Source: Apoderus coryli (taxonomy: Eukaryota; Arthropoda; Insecta; Coleoptera; Attelabidae). Taken from it: a DNA stretch of 64,000 nt. Where the stretch lies: positions 17,366,260-17,430,259 of the forward strand of contig OU452205.1 in the NCBI GenBank assembly GCA_911728435.2, in the 5' to 3' direction. Each line of letters opens with the position of its first letter. The first letter of the stretch is position 1. The notes beneath the pieces are model-generated. The model saw only the letters and a program-made list of their open reading frames with translations, was not told the origin of the DNA and searched no databases. Made by a program: the position numbers and the translations under genes. Below, piece after piece: positions 49,501 to 58,657 of the stretch.

Positions 49501-52500
49501 TAAATATCAACATGGCGGTAGTGAAATTTGTAGATCACTAGATTTTAAAGCAATATTTACATAAAAATTCGAATTTCGTATAGGTACCAAACAAACTTTA
49601 TAAAGACAATGATACTACTTAGGGTCAGTTTTATAGGTATAGTTTAAACCAAATATCAACAAGGCATTTCCCGAAATATAAAATTAACATCGTGTGGTGT
49701 GTCGAGTATCGTGTGGGGTATATACCTGTAAATGTTGAGTGTTTTTAATTGAAATTTTGACAATTCATAAATTTTGTAATGAACCAATTATAGTGTTGTT
49801 TTGGCTACTGTTTTGTTCGCGATTTGTGCGTAATAATCGTTTCAATAACCAAAAATAAATATACATCCGAGGAACATTTTAATTGCTGTAAATAATAGAC
49901 ATAGGTATATCGGCTAGCCATTGTCAATTTCCTTATCGCGTCTTTTTTTTGTTGTGTTTATATTTGTTTGTCGACATTGCTGGTTTTTGTATTTACGAGG
50001 GCGGCTCTTGGAGTTCTAGAACGATGGTTTCCGTATGCGGCGTTTGTGATGCTTCAATTAGGTCATCTGCACGATCGATAGAGTGCAGCAGTTGTCGGTC
50101 ATGGTATCACAAGGGATGCTCCTCACTCACAGATATGGAGTTCAATGATTTGTTTTCTAAAGCAAAGAAAAACAGGAATCATACTTGGATATGCAAGGGG
50201 TGTAATCAGGCTAAGTCTATTGGAAGACAAAGTCTCAGTGCTAATTGTTCAACTTCGTCAGGAACAACTGAAGTAGAGAATCACGTTGCAAACGATACAC
50301 TAATAAACAGTATACTAGCGAAAAAGAATACGGATATTAAGGATGTACTAAATGTAGTAACCATTATCTATCAATTGATTGTGGATCAGAGACATGAAAT
50401 AAAGTCTCTTTTGACTGAATTCAACCACTTTAAAAGTGAAACTAATATTAGAATCGCAAGCCTTGCCGACAAAGTAGAAATAATTGAAGACAAGATTCTA
50501 AAATTAAATGAAAAGGCTTGTCTTGAGAATTTAGGTCAAGAGCACAACGCTAGTGATACTGAAATGATGAACAAACTCGAAGATCGCAACAGAAGTTCAA
50601 ACAATATTATGGTCTTCAATATGGAGGAGCGCGACTCTGACGCCGAGGATGTGTCCAAGTTGCTCGGTGAGCTGGTTCAACAACAGATCAAAATAGATAA
50701 TGTATCTCGCATAGGTAAGCCCAACAAACGTGGCTTAAGGGCACTGAAGGTTACGCTCCAGAATCCTGCTGTAGCGAATCAAATTATAAAGTCCCGATCA
50801 AAACTTCGAAATAAAAACGTCTTTATCAACCTCGATCTTACTCCGAAGCAGCGAATATACGAAAGACAAATTAAGGAAGAATTTAAGGCTCGTTTGGAAA
50901 ATGGTGAAAAGAACATCACTCTCAGGTACTTAGGTGGAGTTCCTAAAATACTACCACGAAAAAACTAGCTTCGAAGTTCCGAGATTTATCCATATACTAC
51001 CAAAATGTTCGTGGTATGAGAACGAAACTCACGCAATTTTTATGTAATGTTTCTGTCTGCACGTTTGATGTTCTTGTTCTCACGGAAACGTGGTTGAATG
51101 ACGAGATTCTTGACGTTGAGCTGGGACTGACCGATTTTGATGTTTATAGAAAGGACAGATCCTTACAGACTAGTCAATGCAGGCGTGGTGGAGGTGTGTT
51201 GATAGCAGTTTGTAAATCTATAAAGAGCATGTCCTTGAATTGTGCAGCTTACGTTGAGCAACTGTTCGTGCGCATTGGTAGCGGAAGCGACGCCGTTGTT
51301 TTGGGTGCTGTGTACATCCCTCCGCGGTCATCAGAGTTGGCATATGCGGCTGTGAGTGGGTCCTTGGAGGCCATTTGCGATGGACAGTGTTGTGAATTGT
51401 GTGTCTTTGGTGATTTTAATTTGCCGAGCGCTTTGTAGGGGACTGACGAGTTCAGTTCGACTGCAGTGCCATCAAACCCGTGTACCGCCCAGGAAATGGA
51501 CTGTATTGAAACATTATCAAATGTGTGTTCGTATTTAAATTTATTTCAAAGAAATTATGTTTTTAATCCCAGAGATGTTTTACTCGACCTCATTCTGAGC
51601 ACGAGGGCGAATCTTTTAGTTCATCGCTCTTATACTTCTTTATTACCAGAGGATGATCATCACCCCACTCTTTGTGTCAATTTGGGGTATTTTGATGAGC
51701 GCGGCGCTAATCTTGCCGGAGATGGATACTATTACGACTTTAAATCTGCAAACTACAGCCAAATAAATGAATACATAGCTGCGGTCGACTTTGATGCATT
51801 ATTTTATGGCAAGTCCCTGGATTCGATGCTAAATGATTTTTACTCCGTGGTCCACAGCGTGATTGAATTATGTGTGCCACTCAAGAGGGTGTCTAGTGGA
51901 AGATTTCCTAAATGGTATAGTCCATATCTGAAAAGTTGTATTATACAAAAAAAATACGAACACAAATTGTTTAAGAGTACAGGTTCAAACCATCATGACA
52001 TGGAATTTGTGCGGCTTCGCGCACTCTGTAGGACCCTCTCTCGAGAATGCTATGATCAGTTTGTCACGACAACTGAGAATGGAATTGGTGACGATATTAG
52101 ATCCTTTTGGAGCTTTGTTAATTCCACTCGTAGAAATGTGAAACTGCCTTCTGAGATGTTTCTCAACGCAGATAGAGAGAACAGTGGACAGTCCGTGGTT
52201 AACCTCTTTTCTAGACACTTTTCATCTGTCTATACTACCAACAATACGTGTATTCCCGAACGTCTCAGTGTCAACGACATCAATTTTACAAACTTAAATA
52301 TTTCTATATCTGAAATTTTTGAAAAACTTTCAGGACTTGATCCAAATAAGGGGCCAGGGCCGGACGGACTTCCTCCTAGTTTTTTAAAACAGTGTAGTTT
52401 TGTGCTGGCAAGGCCACTGCATGCTATTTATAATAAGTCTTTGCAGACTGGTTGCTTTCCTGACTTTTGGAAGTCCAGTTTTATCACACCTATTCATAAG

Positions 52501-54972
52501 TCTGGAGATAAGCATGACATCAGTAATTATAGACCAATCAGCATTCTTAGTGTGATTCCCAAGGTGTTTGAGAAGATTATAATTCAGTACATCCAACCTC
52601 TTCTGAATAATTCAATTATAGACCAGCAGTACGGATTTCTGCCCGGAAAATCAGCGGAACTTAACCTTGTCAAATACGTGAATTTTATTCTCGAGTCTTT
52701 GGAGGGTGGATCGGAGGTGCATTCCATATATACGGACTTTTCTAAGGCGTTCGATCGGGTTAACCACAATATTCTATTGGTAAAATTGGCCGATGTTGGC
52801 ATCAGTGGGAATTTTCTCAAATGGGTCGGTAGCTATCTCACTGATAGAGTCCAGTACGTGAAAGTTAACGGCTTTGTGTCCAACGAAGTTCATGTCTCAT
52901 CGGGAGTTCCCCAGGGATCTCACTTGGGACCGCTATTTTTTAATATTTTTGTTAATGACATCGCCAGCTGCTTCACCTCTAGCGATTTCCTCTTATTTGC
53001 TGATGACCTCAAGCTATTTAAAAAAGTGAACAATAGTGAAAACTGTGATCAATTACAATCCGATCTCAACGCATTTCATGCATGGTGTGTTCGAAATGAT
53101 ATGCACCTCAATATTGACAAGTGCTGTGTGATTTCCTTCACAAGATCAAGACATACCATTCCTTTCAACTACACCTTAAATCAGTCATCACTGAAGTCGG
53201 TTGATATGGTTAAGGATCTTGGAGTCTTGCTTGATAGCAGATTGACCTTCGCTCCTCACATCTCCTCTATGGTTTCTAGATCACTGAAGGTTCTCGGATT
53301 TATAAAGCGATGTTCACGAGAGTTCACGAGCGTTGTTTCACTCAAGCTGCTGTATACAAGTTTGGTGAGGCCTTGTCTTGAGTACGCCTCTGCTGTATGG
53401 TCACCGAATTATTCCATTCATAGGCAGAAGATCGAACAGGTACAGCATAAATTTCTAAGGTACATGGCCTACAAATTGCATATTCATTTTACTCTGGAGG
53501 ACCGTGTGGAACTGTATGCCGATTTGCAGAAATATCTTAACATTGATTCGCTTACCGATCGACGTCTGAAACACGATTTAGTCTTGCTGTATGATATTAT
53601 CAACAGCAACGTGAGATGTCCTGATCTGTTGAGTGCCATAGGAATTCACATTCCGTTTCAGTCCACCCGCACAAGACGTTTATTTTATCAACCGTTCACC
53701 AGAACAAATTACGGCTGTAACTCGTTTTTGGCCCGTTCGGTGAGAATGGCGAATGATAATCAGGATCCCTCGATTTTTTCACCATCAGAAGTGCTTTCTT
53801 GTGGTCGGTAAAACAGCTGTTTTAGTTCTTTAAATCTTAAATTGTAAACTTATCATTTGTAAACATTTATATATATTTATATTTTTTCAAGATTTTTAAG
53901 TCGATACGTTTGTGTGCTTTTATGTATTGTTATTTTTAAAATTTAATGGGTGTATGCCCGTAAATAAAAAAAAAAAAAAAATACACTTAAAATATTTCCT
54001 CGATATACCTCTAACAATAAATCGGTCTGAATTTCTAGACGCTCCTTAAAAATCTAAATGTTCGGCAAGTGTTTGAATGAATTTTACAATCGAATTGGAA
54101 ACCACGAACAATACCCGGCTCCACAACATCAAAAGCAATATGTTAACTTCGACAACATATACAGGTTTCTTATCGATTCTAATTGCTCCCTATTTTTAAC
54201 CGAACACAATAAGGTGTATTCAGTTTGATCACTTTATTTTTTTTTTATTTTTAGTTTTGTCACTTAAATAGATGAAATCGGTAAACCCCAACCTGCGCCC
54301 ATGCTTGTTCACCCCCAAACAGTACAGCAGGCAAAGAAAAAAGAGCGTTCCCTTTGTCACAACCACATATCTAATTATTTCTCGAATAAGTAACAATTAG
54401 TAAAATGCCTTGTAAGGATTTTCCACAACTTTTTTTTTATTTTATTACTCGTAATATTCTTCTAATGCAATTTGTTCTGCATATTTATATTTAAAAAATT
54501 ATCAAACATGTATTAAATTATAAATAATATTTATTATTAATACTAATTTTCCAAATGAAAACATAAAAAGGAAAACAAGGTAACAAAATAATATGAATGA
54601 TCTGTCCAAAATGCAGCTCAAACAAACATTATAAAACTGTATTGGCCAGAGCTTTGCAATATTTTGATTATTTCTTTCAAATGTTTCCGTCTCTGTTAAT
54701 CTAATGAAAATACATACCTTTTAGATATTTTGGTAATTGCGTTAGAAGAGTATAAAATCCCCAGTTTTCACTGAAATGTGACACAACAATTGCCCAAACT
54801 GGTGCTGACGTAAATGCAGCCTTCCATGGAATTTTTAAATTTTTCCCACTAGTGTTTTTATTCAACGATTTTGTAATATATTCTAACTCTTCAGCGCTGA
54901 TCCGAGGATCATCTTCTGGTGACTCAGCTATGATTGTCATCCAAACAATATACCAAATTAAGGCAAGCGTTC
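43308..54972 (-). CDS. SLC17-like transporter (sialin / phosphate cotransporter group), C-terminal half
   Basis: Gene model joining, on the - strand, 54972-54718, 45337-45061, 45008-44885 and 43523-43308 (872 nt, 289 residues, 5' incomplete). Phases agree at all three junctions: G+AA gives Glu, AG+C gives Ser, and the last junction falls between codons. The product is a major facilitator membrane protein. Family features seen: the loop [13 protein letters not shown] before TM7, [77 protein letters not shown] and the last helix [21 protein letters not shown]. This is roughly TM6-TM12 of the SLC17 fold (anion, glutamate or phosphate transport in animals). Substrate cannot be told from this half. 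The first exons must lie beyond 64000. Intron sizes are 9.4 kb, 52 bp and 1.36 kb. Confidence 0.88.
43815..44290 (-). mobile_element. LINE 3' fragment, - strand
   Basis: On the - strand, the text around 44165-44050 reads [20 protein letters not shown], then [14 protein letters not shown] and a stop: the C-terminus of a CR1-like reverse transcriptase. A 3' UTR follows and ends in GCAATAAAGACA-(TTA)n at about 43815-43845. Upstream of about 44170 the frame is degraded ([20 protein letters not shown]). Inserted in the 1.36-kb intron of the transporter gene, same orientation. Confidence 0.75.
44340..44865 (+). pseudogene. Tc1/mariner (DD41D-like) transposase relic
   Basis: Frameshifted text still shows [49 protein letters not shown] (second catalytic Asp region) and YTDKPEK-like pieces, in the order of the transposase relic at 4.5-5.7 kb. 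Many lesions and no ends identified. It sits in the transporter intron, antisense to the gene. Confidence 0.7.
44885..45008 (-). CDS. SLC17-like gene, third exon in window
   Basis: Acceptor TTTTTTGCAG before 45008 and donor GTGAGT after 44885. One base completes Ser, then [20 protein letters not shown] and [20 protein letters not shown], a conserved SLC17 segment containing transmembrane helices 10-11. Confidence 0.9.
45061..45337 (-). CDS. SLC17-like gene, second exon in window
   Basis: Acceptor TTTGTTCCAG before 45337, donor GTAGTA after 45061. This acceptor, rather than the TTTAG 20 bases upstream, is chosen because it alone gives the correct phase with the preceding exon and restores the family sequence [16 protein letters not shown]. 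It encodes three hydrophobic helices ([47 protein letters not shown]). The downstream intron is only 52 bp. Confidence 0.88.
45360..46849. other. transporter intron sequence, no feature recognised
   Basis: AT-rich intronic DNA. A 27-bp AT palindrome-like segment at about 46055-46095 (TTTTAAATGACTAAAATAAT and its inverse) is the only structure seen. Confidence 0.45.
46850..47580. mobile_element. hairpin-headed element (family member 2)
   Basis: Starts AGTATATTAAGTAT, like the 17.2-kb element. The head is a nested hairpin: GGCGGTAAAGC (46869-46879) with GCTTTACCGCC (46960-46970), TTGCAGCCC with GGGCTGCAG inside, GTATAG with CTATAC next, and GTGAGCGAAGCGAGCGAG near the tip. After the head, TTTTTCGCCTGCCT (46988-47001) is the inverse of AGGCAGGCGAAAAA (47561-47574), bounding the body. 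Near the 3' end is a perfect 28-bp palindrome (47518-47545) with arm TTTACCGCCCGCAT. No ORF of note. Confidence 0.65.
47581..49940. other. transporter intron sequence with minor repeats
   Basis: A single transposon-like terminus TACAGGGTGTTGCATAAGTA lies at 47840 without a recognisable partner. A stem with arms AGTCGGTACCAAGCC (48129-48143) and GGCTTGGCACCGACT (48188-48202) is present. No coding frame with family resemblance. Confidence 0.45.
49949..50968 (+). CDS. jockey-like LINE ORF1 protein with PHD-type finger
   Basis: 339 codons; the ATG at 50024 ([15 protein letters not shown]) is an equally good start. Near the N-terminus is a PHD-like zinc finger: [20 protein letters not shown], then WICKGC. 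A long coiled coil follows (about residues 120-210), then an RNA-binding-like domain ([20 protein letters not shown] to [18 protein letters not shown]), which is usual in ORF1p of this LINE group. The finger may bind nucleic acid or histones; that is inference. The frame ends at TAG (50966-50968) immediately after an A-AAA-AAC heptamer, and ORF2 continues in the -1 frame. Uninterrupted. Confidence 0.88.
   Translation: MLCLYLFVDIAGFCIYEGGSWSSRTMVSVCGVCDASIRSSARSIECSSCRSWYHKGCSSLTDMEFNDLFSKAKKNRNHTWICKGCNQAKSIGRQSLSANCSTSSGTTEVENHVANDTLINSILAKKNTDIKDVLNVVTIIYQLIVDQRHEIKSLLTEFNHFKSETNIRIASLADKVEIIEDKILKLNEKACLENLGQEHNASDTEMMNKLEDRNRSSNNIMVFNMEERDSDAEDVSKLLGELVQQQIKIDNVSRIGKPNKRGLRALKVTLQNPAVANQIIKSRSKLRNKNVFINLDLTPKQRIYERQIKEEFKARLENGEKNITLRYLGGVPKILPRKN
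50947..53811 (+). pseudogene. jockey-like LINE ORF2 (endonuclease-reverse transcriptase), one nonsense codon
   Basis: Open from 50947 in the -1 frame relative to ORF1; the first conserved block ([12 protein letters not shown]) lies before the first AUG at 51016. Endonuclease blocks follow: [35 protein letters not shown] and FGDFNLP. A single in-frame TAG at 51436-51438 interrupts it, after which the same frame runs to 53811 without another stop: [19 protein letters not shown], then RT with [58 protein letters not shown] and LFADDLKLF, and the C-terminal domain. About 955 codons in all, full length for the family. One substitution away from an open copy. It lies antisense within the 9.4-kb transporter intron. 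Confidence 0.88.
53812..53984 (+). repeat. LINE 3' UTR and poly(A) tail
   Basis: Short 3' UTR ending GCCCGTAAATAAAA and a run of about 15 A at 53966-53981. I could not identify a target-site duplication. Confidence 0.75.
53985..54717. other. transporter intron sequence, no feature recognised
   Basis: AT-rich intronic DNA between the LINE and the next transporter exon. Confidence 0.5.
54718..54972 (-). CDS. SLC17-like gene, most 5' exon in window
   Basis: Acceptor TTTGTTTTAG before 54972 and donor GTATGT after 54718. Two bases complete a codon begun in the missing upstream exon. It encodes [15 protein letters not shown] (a transmembrane helix), the cytoplasmic loop [20 protein letters not shown], then [20 protein letters not shown] and [18 protein letters not shown]. 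The PRIS-EE and NWGFYTLLT motifs are strong SLC17 signatures. Confidence 0.9.
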
Positions 54973-56780
54973 CTAAAACAAATTCATAGGTCTAAAATTA
55001 ATACTGTTCTTGTCCGATGACCACTTGAAATTTAAAATTTTAATGCACGCTGACAAGGTTAATATACAATAAACTTTTAGGCTAGGTTCTTGGCGACTGC
55101 CCAACATTCTCTAAAGATGTTGTATATTCTTCATACCCTGGTATAAAGTTTGTAGTACCTATACGAGAACTAGTAAGACAGAAACAGCGGAAGTACATTT
55201 AAAGTACAACATTAATTTATAGCATTATAGTGTTGAAATTGCATAAAACTAGACAAAGTACTGGAGACTTAGACAAGGAAAGAGAGAGGACAAGTAACAG
55301 TCCAGTCCATAACAAAAAATGCACTGCACATATGCCTAAAAAATACATTGAGACCAGAAGTTACAGGTACAATAGACAATATTTATCTACAATTGAAATA
55401 CCGGCCGGTCAAAAACAGGGTAAAATATCAAATAGCACAGGGAGTGTTTGGGTCACATTTGTATGCCTTGTTCAGTCGTTGTCGGTCTACGTACCTGATA
55501 CAAAACGATTTTGAAGCAAAATAGTTGTTTATTTGCTGGTGTCTATCATACGTATTTTATGTTTTGTGAATTAAATAATAATTAAAAACTATATCTCAAG
55601 TGCATTTTAAAATGTTTGAATGTTCAAGTTTCAAGTGCAAAAGTAGATCTGAGAGAAAAAATATCTAAAAATTACGTTTCACAGGTGAAACTGGAAGCAA
55701 TTGAGTGGTGACAAAGTGCTTCATTTTTTCGTTCGTGTTACGCGTCTTCTCTCTTTGCTTGTCTAAGACTGGAGACAATAATTTATTAGAAGCAATATAA
55801 GTAGGTAGCCGAAACTTCCTTGCTGCTTGGAAACAAGCCTAATGATGTTGAGTTTCTTCTTATAGACCATATCGTAACTCCTAATAACAGATAATCCGTT
55901 AAGATGTTTGATCGAACTGAGGATATTACAGTAAGTAGTTTACCTATACAGGATGTACCAGAAGTCGACGCCAAGCCGCAATCGGGTAGATCATAATAGT
56001 TATCAGAAAAATAATAAAAAAAAATTAACTTACGTAATTATGTATTTAAAAAATTATAGGAATTTAAAAAAATCTAATACTGTTACTACAGTATTTACTT
56101 TTTTTAATAATGTAATCCTGAATACTGCTTCTTTAAACTCTGGTTTAAAAGTAAAGTACCCGTGTCTACCTAATAAAGCCAGTCATTTCGTCCGCTATGT
56201 CACAATAGTATATTGTGCAACGAACATGAAATGACATATATTTCCTACGAGTATGATCGTTTGCAAATCATACGAATAGGAAATGGTCATTTCATGTGAG
56301 TTTCACACTATATCTACGGCTGTTTTAATGCTTTTGAATAAATTAGGAAAATATTTGTTTTTCGAAACTTACCCCTATTGGCTTAAGCCTAAATACGATA
56401 AGTTAGAAGTATTAAATTGACTAGGTGGTGTTAAGCTAGGCAACTAGTGGGAAATATTTATTGTGCACGGGTAAATGAAAAACAGCATTACAATGTACTA
56501 CATTTTCAAATCATGATTGAATATATAATAAAGGCATTTAAAGACAGTTGTAGAAACAATTATTTCTCTAATTTTTTTTTGTTTTTCTATTATTCCATAA
56601 TTTCTTAACATTCAATAGATATTTTGGCGACATTAATTAATTAATTAATGGTTATTAGTTATATTAATATATTTATTGTATATTTGTTATTCCAATAAAA
56701 ATTTCACAATATTTATTTTACCTCACTCAGTTTTATAAAAATACTTACCTATATAAACAATTTTTGAACCCACGAGAATA
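54973..56780. other. transporter intron sequence, no gene recognised
   Basis: I looked for upstream transporter exons on the - strand here and found none. It holds a long hairpin (separate entry) and simple AT runs (TTAATTAATTAATTAA near 56635). Short open frames have no resemblance to known families. Confidence 0.45.
56225..56296. repeat. 72-bp imperfect palindrome
   Basis: CATGAAATGACATATATTTC and CTACGAGTATGAT are mirrored, after a short loop around TTTGC, by ATCATACGAATAGG and AAATGGTCATTTCATG. Arms of about 33 bases with a few mismatches. Could be a tiny foldback element or a transcribed hairpin. Confidence 0.6.
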
Positions 56781-56789
56781 ACACGGTTG

Positions 56790-57530
56790 AGTGCTACATG
56801 TATTGACAATATATTTACTAATATTGAGGAGTTCCACACAGTTGTTATTGAGAGTGACCTCTCTGATCATAGCTACCAGATCATAACATTAACCATGAAC
56901 ATCGAAAATCAATGGAATTGAAAAGGTCTTTTACACCGAACAATATTATGTTGTTTAAAAACAAAATAAATAGGGTTCCATGGCTACCACTAACGAATTC
57001 GCCACTACATTGTAATAATTTGTTCAATAATTTTTATGAAACAATTTTAGATATTTTTAATTCTGCTTTCCCATTATTGCTTAAGACGCCACAACGCAAT
57101 AAACATACTAAACCGTGGATAAATCGGGAACTTCGTGAGCTGTCTAACACTATTACAGAGATGGCGGTGCTAAATAAAAGAATACAAAACAACTTTTATA
57201 CACAGAAATACAAAGAACTAAAAAATATATACAGCCACAAAATTAAGATTGCCAAATCACCCGGGCTGATAACATGAGCAGGGAATGTTGGACGATAATT
57301 AACGAAAAGCGAAATCCTGGTAAAAATACTAATAAAAAGATTATTCGAGAAGTTTTTGATGCCTCTCAACATTTAAAGACAACACCCGCCGAAATTGCAA
57401 ATACTTTAGTGATTACTTACTACATGTTTGTTTTGCTTTTTTTTTTACTGTTTAATCTATCTCAAAAATTTTGTAATTTAGTGCAAATTAAAGCTATGAA
57501 AACACAGTTTACTATAATATAATCAAGTCA
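56790..57530 (+). pseudogene. LINE fragment: end of endonuclease and RT linker
   Basis: Text around 56825-56895 reads EEFHTVVIESDLSDHSYQII (last endonuclease block with the catalytic SDH), then after a frameshift the frame at 56912-57277 gives the RT linker (KPWINRELRELSNTITEMAV). After a further frameshift, ECWTIINEKRNPGKNTNKKI continues to about 57410. No RT palm motifs. CR1/jockey-like, truncated at both ends, many lesions. Confidence 0.65.
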
Positions 57531-57731
57531 ACTTAATTGATCTATTTAATTAAACAAATTCGTAAAATAAAATTGCAATTAATAGATAAATTTAATATAT
57601 CAGTGATAAAAAAAAAAGAAAGAGTTCAGGTAGTTGATATTGATAAATGTATCTGGTATCTAAACTGTATAGTTAGTGGTCAGGGCCGTACTCGGTGATA
57701 TTGTTGTGTTATTGTTGAGCTGAGTTAAAAA

Positions 57732-58657
57732 ATGTCTCAAAAATATATTTGTGCAGCGTGTTCTCAACCTTTAACCAAGAGACAATATGCAATTATATGT
57801 TATGCTTGTGATGCCTGGAGCCATGCCAAATGTGTTGAACTTAAAAAACTTAAAAAAAATCAAATGGTGACCGGTGGAAATGTCCGACCTGCATGCGAAC
57901 CACTATTGAAAGTTCTCAAACGTCGAGAAAGTCGCTAAACCTTTTAGCAAATGGTATATCGTCAAATTTTGATGCGGACGAAACAGATAGTGGAATGCCA
58001 CTGAAAGTGGTAGGCACTCCTACCCCTAAGAGCAATTATTCAATTGATGATGTCATGGAGAAATTAATCACAATAGAACGATTATACAGTGATATTTTAA
58101 TTAAATATGAAAATCAGCTAATGGTGAATGATGAACTGAGGGCTGAAATAGTGAGCATAAAACAACAGTTAAGTGACCGTAACACAGATACCCAAAATGA
58201 GCCCAAATGCTCAGAAGCATTTATACAGGAAATATATTACAGAGAACAGAAAAAGAAAAATGTAATAATATTTGGGATGGCTGAGAATACCACTCATGAT
58301 AGCCAAAAGGTCGTTGACCTCATTAATACAATCTGTTCTGATGGTTTCATAACAAACGAAACAGTAAAAACGTATCGTATTGGCAAGAAGAGTGATAAAA
58401 CGAGACCGATAAGAGCTATATTTAAGTCAACTGATACTGTAGCTACAGTTTTCAGAAACTCATATAAGCTGAAATCTATGGCTAATAAAAATACTCGCAT
58501 CTCAATTACTAGTGATAAAACAGTTAAACAGCTTGAGTGTTACAAAGCTCTTAAAAGTGAATTTAATGAGAGGTTATCGCAGGGTGAGAAGAATATAAAA
58601 ATTAAACCAATAAATGGTCAATTTAGAATAATTAGGGTAAATAATTCGGAAAACTGA
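57732..58657 (+). pseudogene. jockey-like LINE ORF1, one frameshift
   Basis: The first frame (57732-57938) gives an N-terminal cysteine-rich finger: CAACSQPLTKRQYAIICYAC, then DAWSHAKC. A frameshift between about 57880 and 57930 moves to the frame ending at 58657, with a helical region (DDVMEKLITIERLYSDILIK) and the RNA-binding-like domain (KKKNVIIFGMAENTTHDSQK, ending KNIKIKPINGQFRI). The ORF1 stop TGA (58655-58657) follows GGAAAAC, and ORF2 is open in the -1 frame across it. Confidence 0.8.

Noticed and set aside
55230..55514. 94-codon + strand frame
   Set aside because: I checked it as a possible exon. It has no recognisable domain and the transporter gene here is on the opposite strand.
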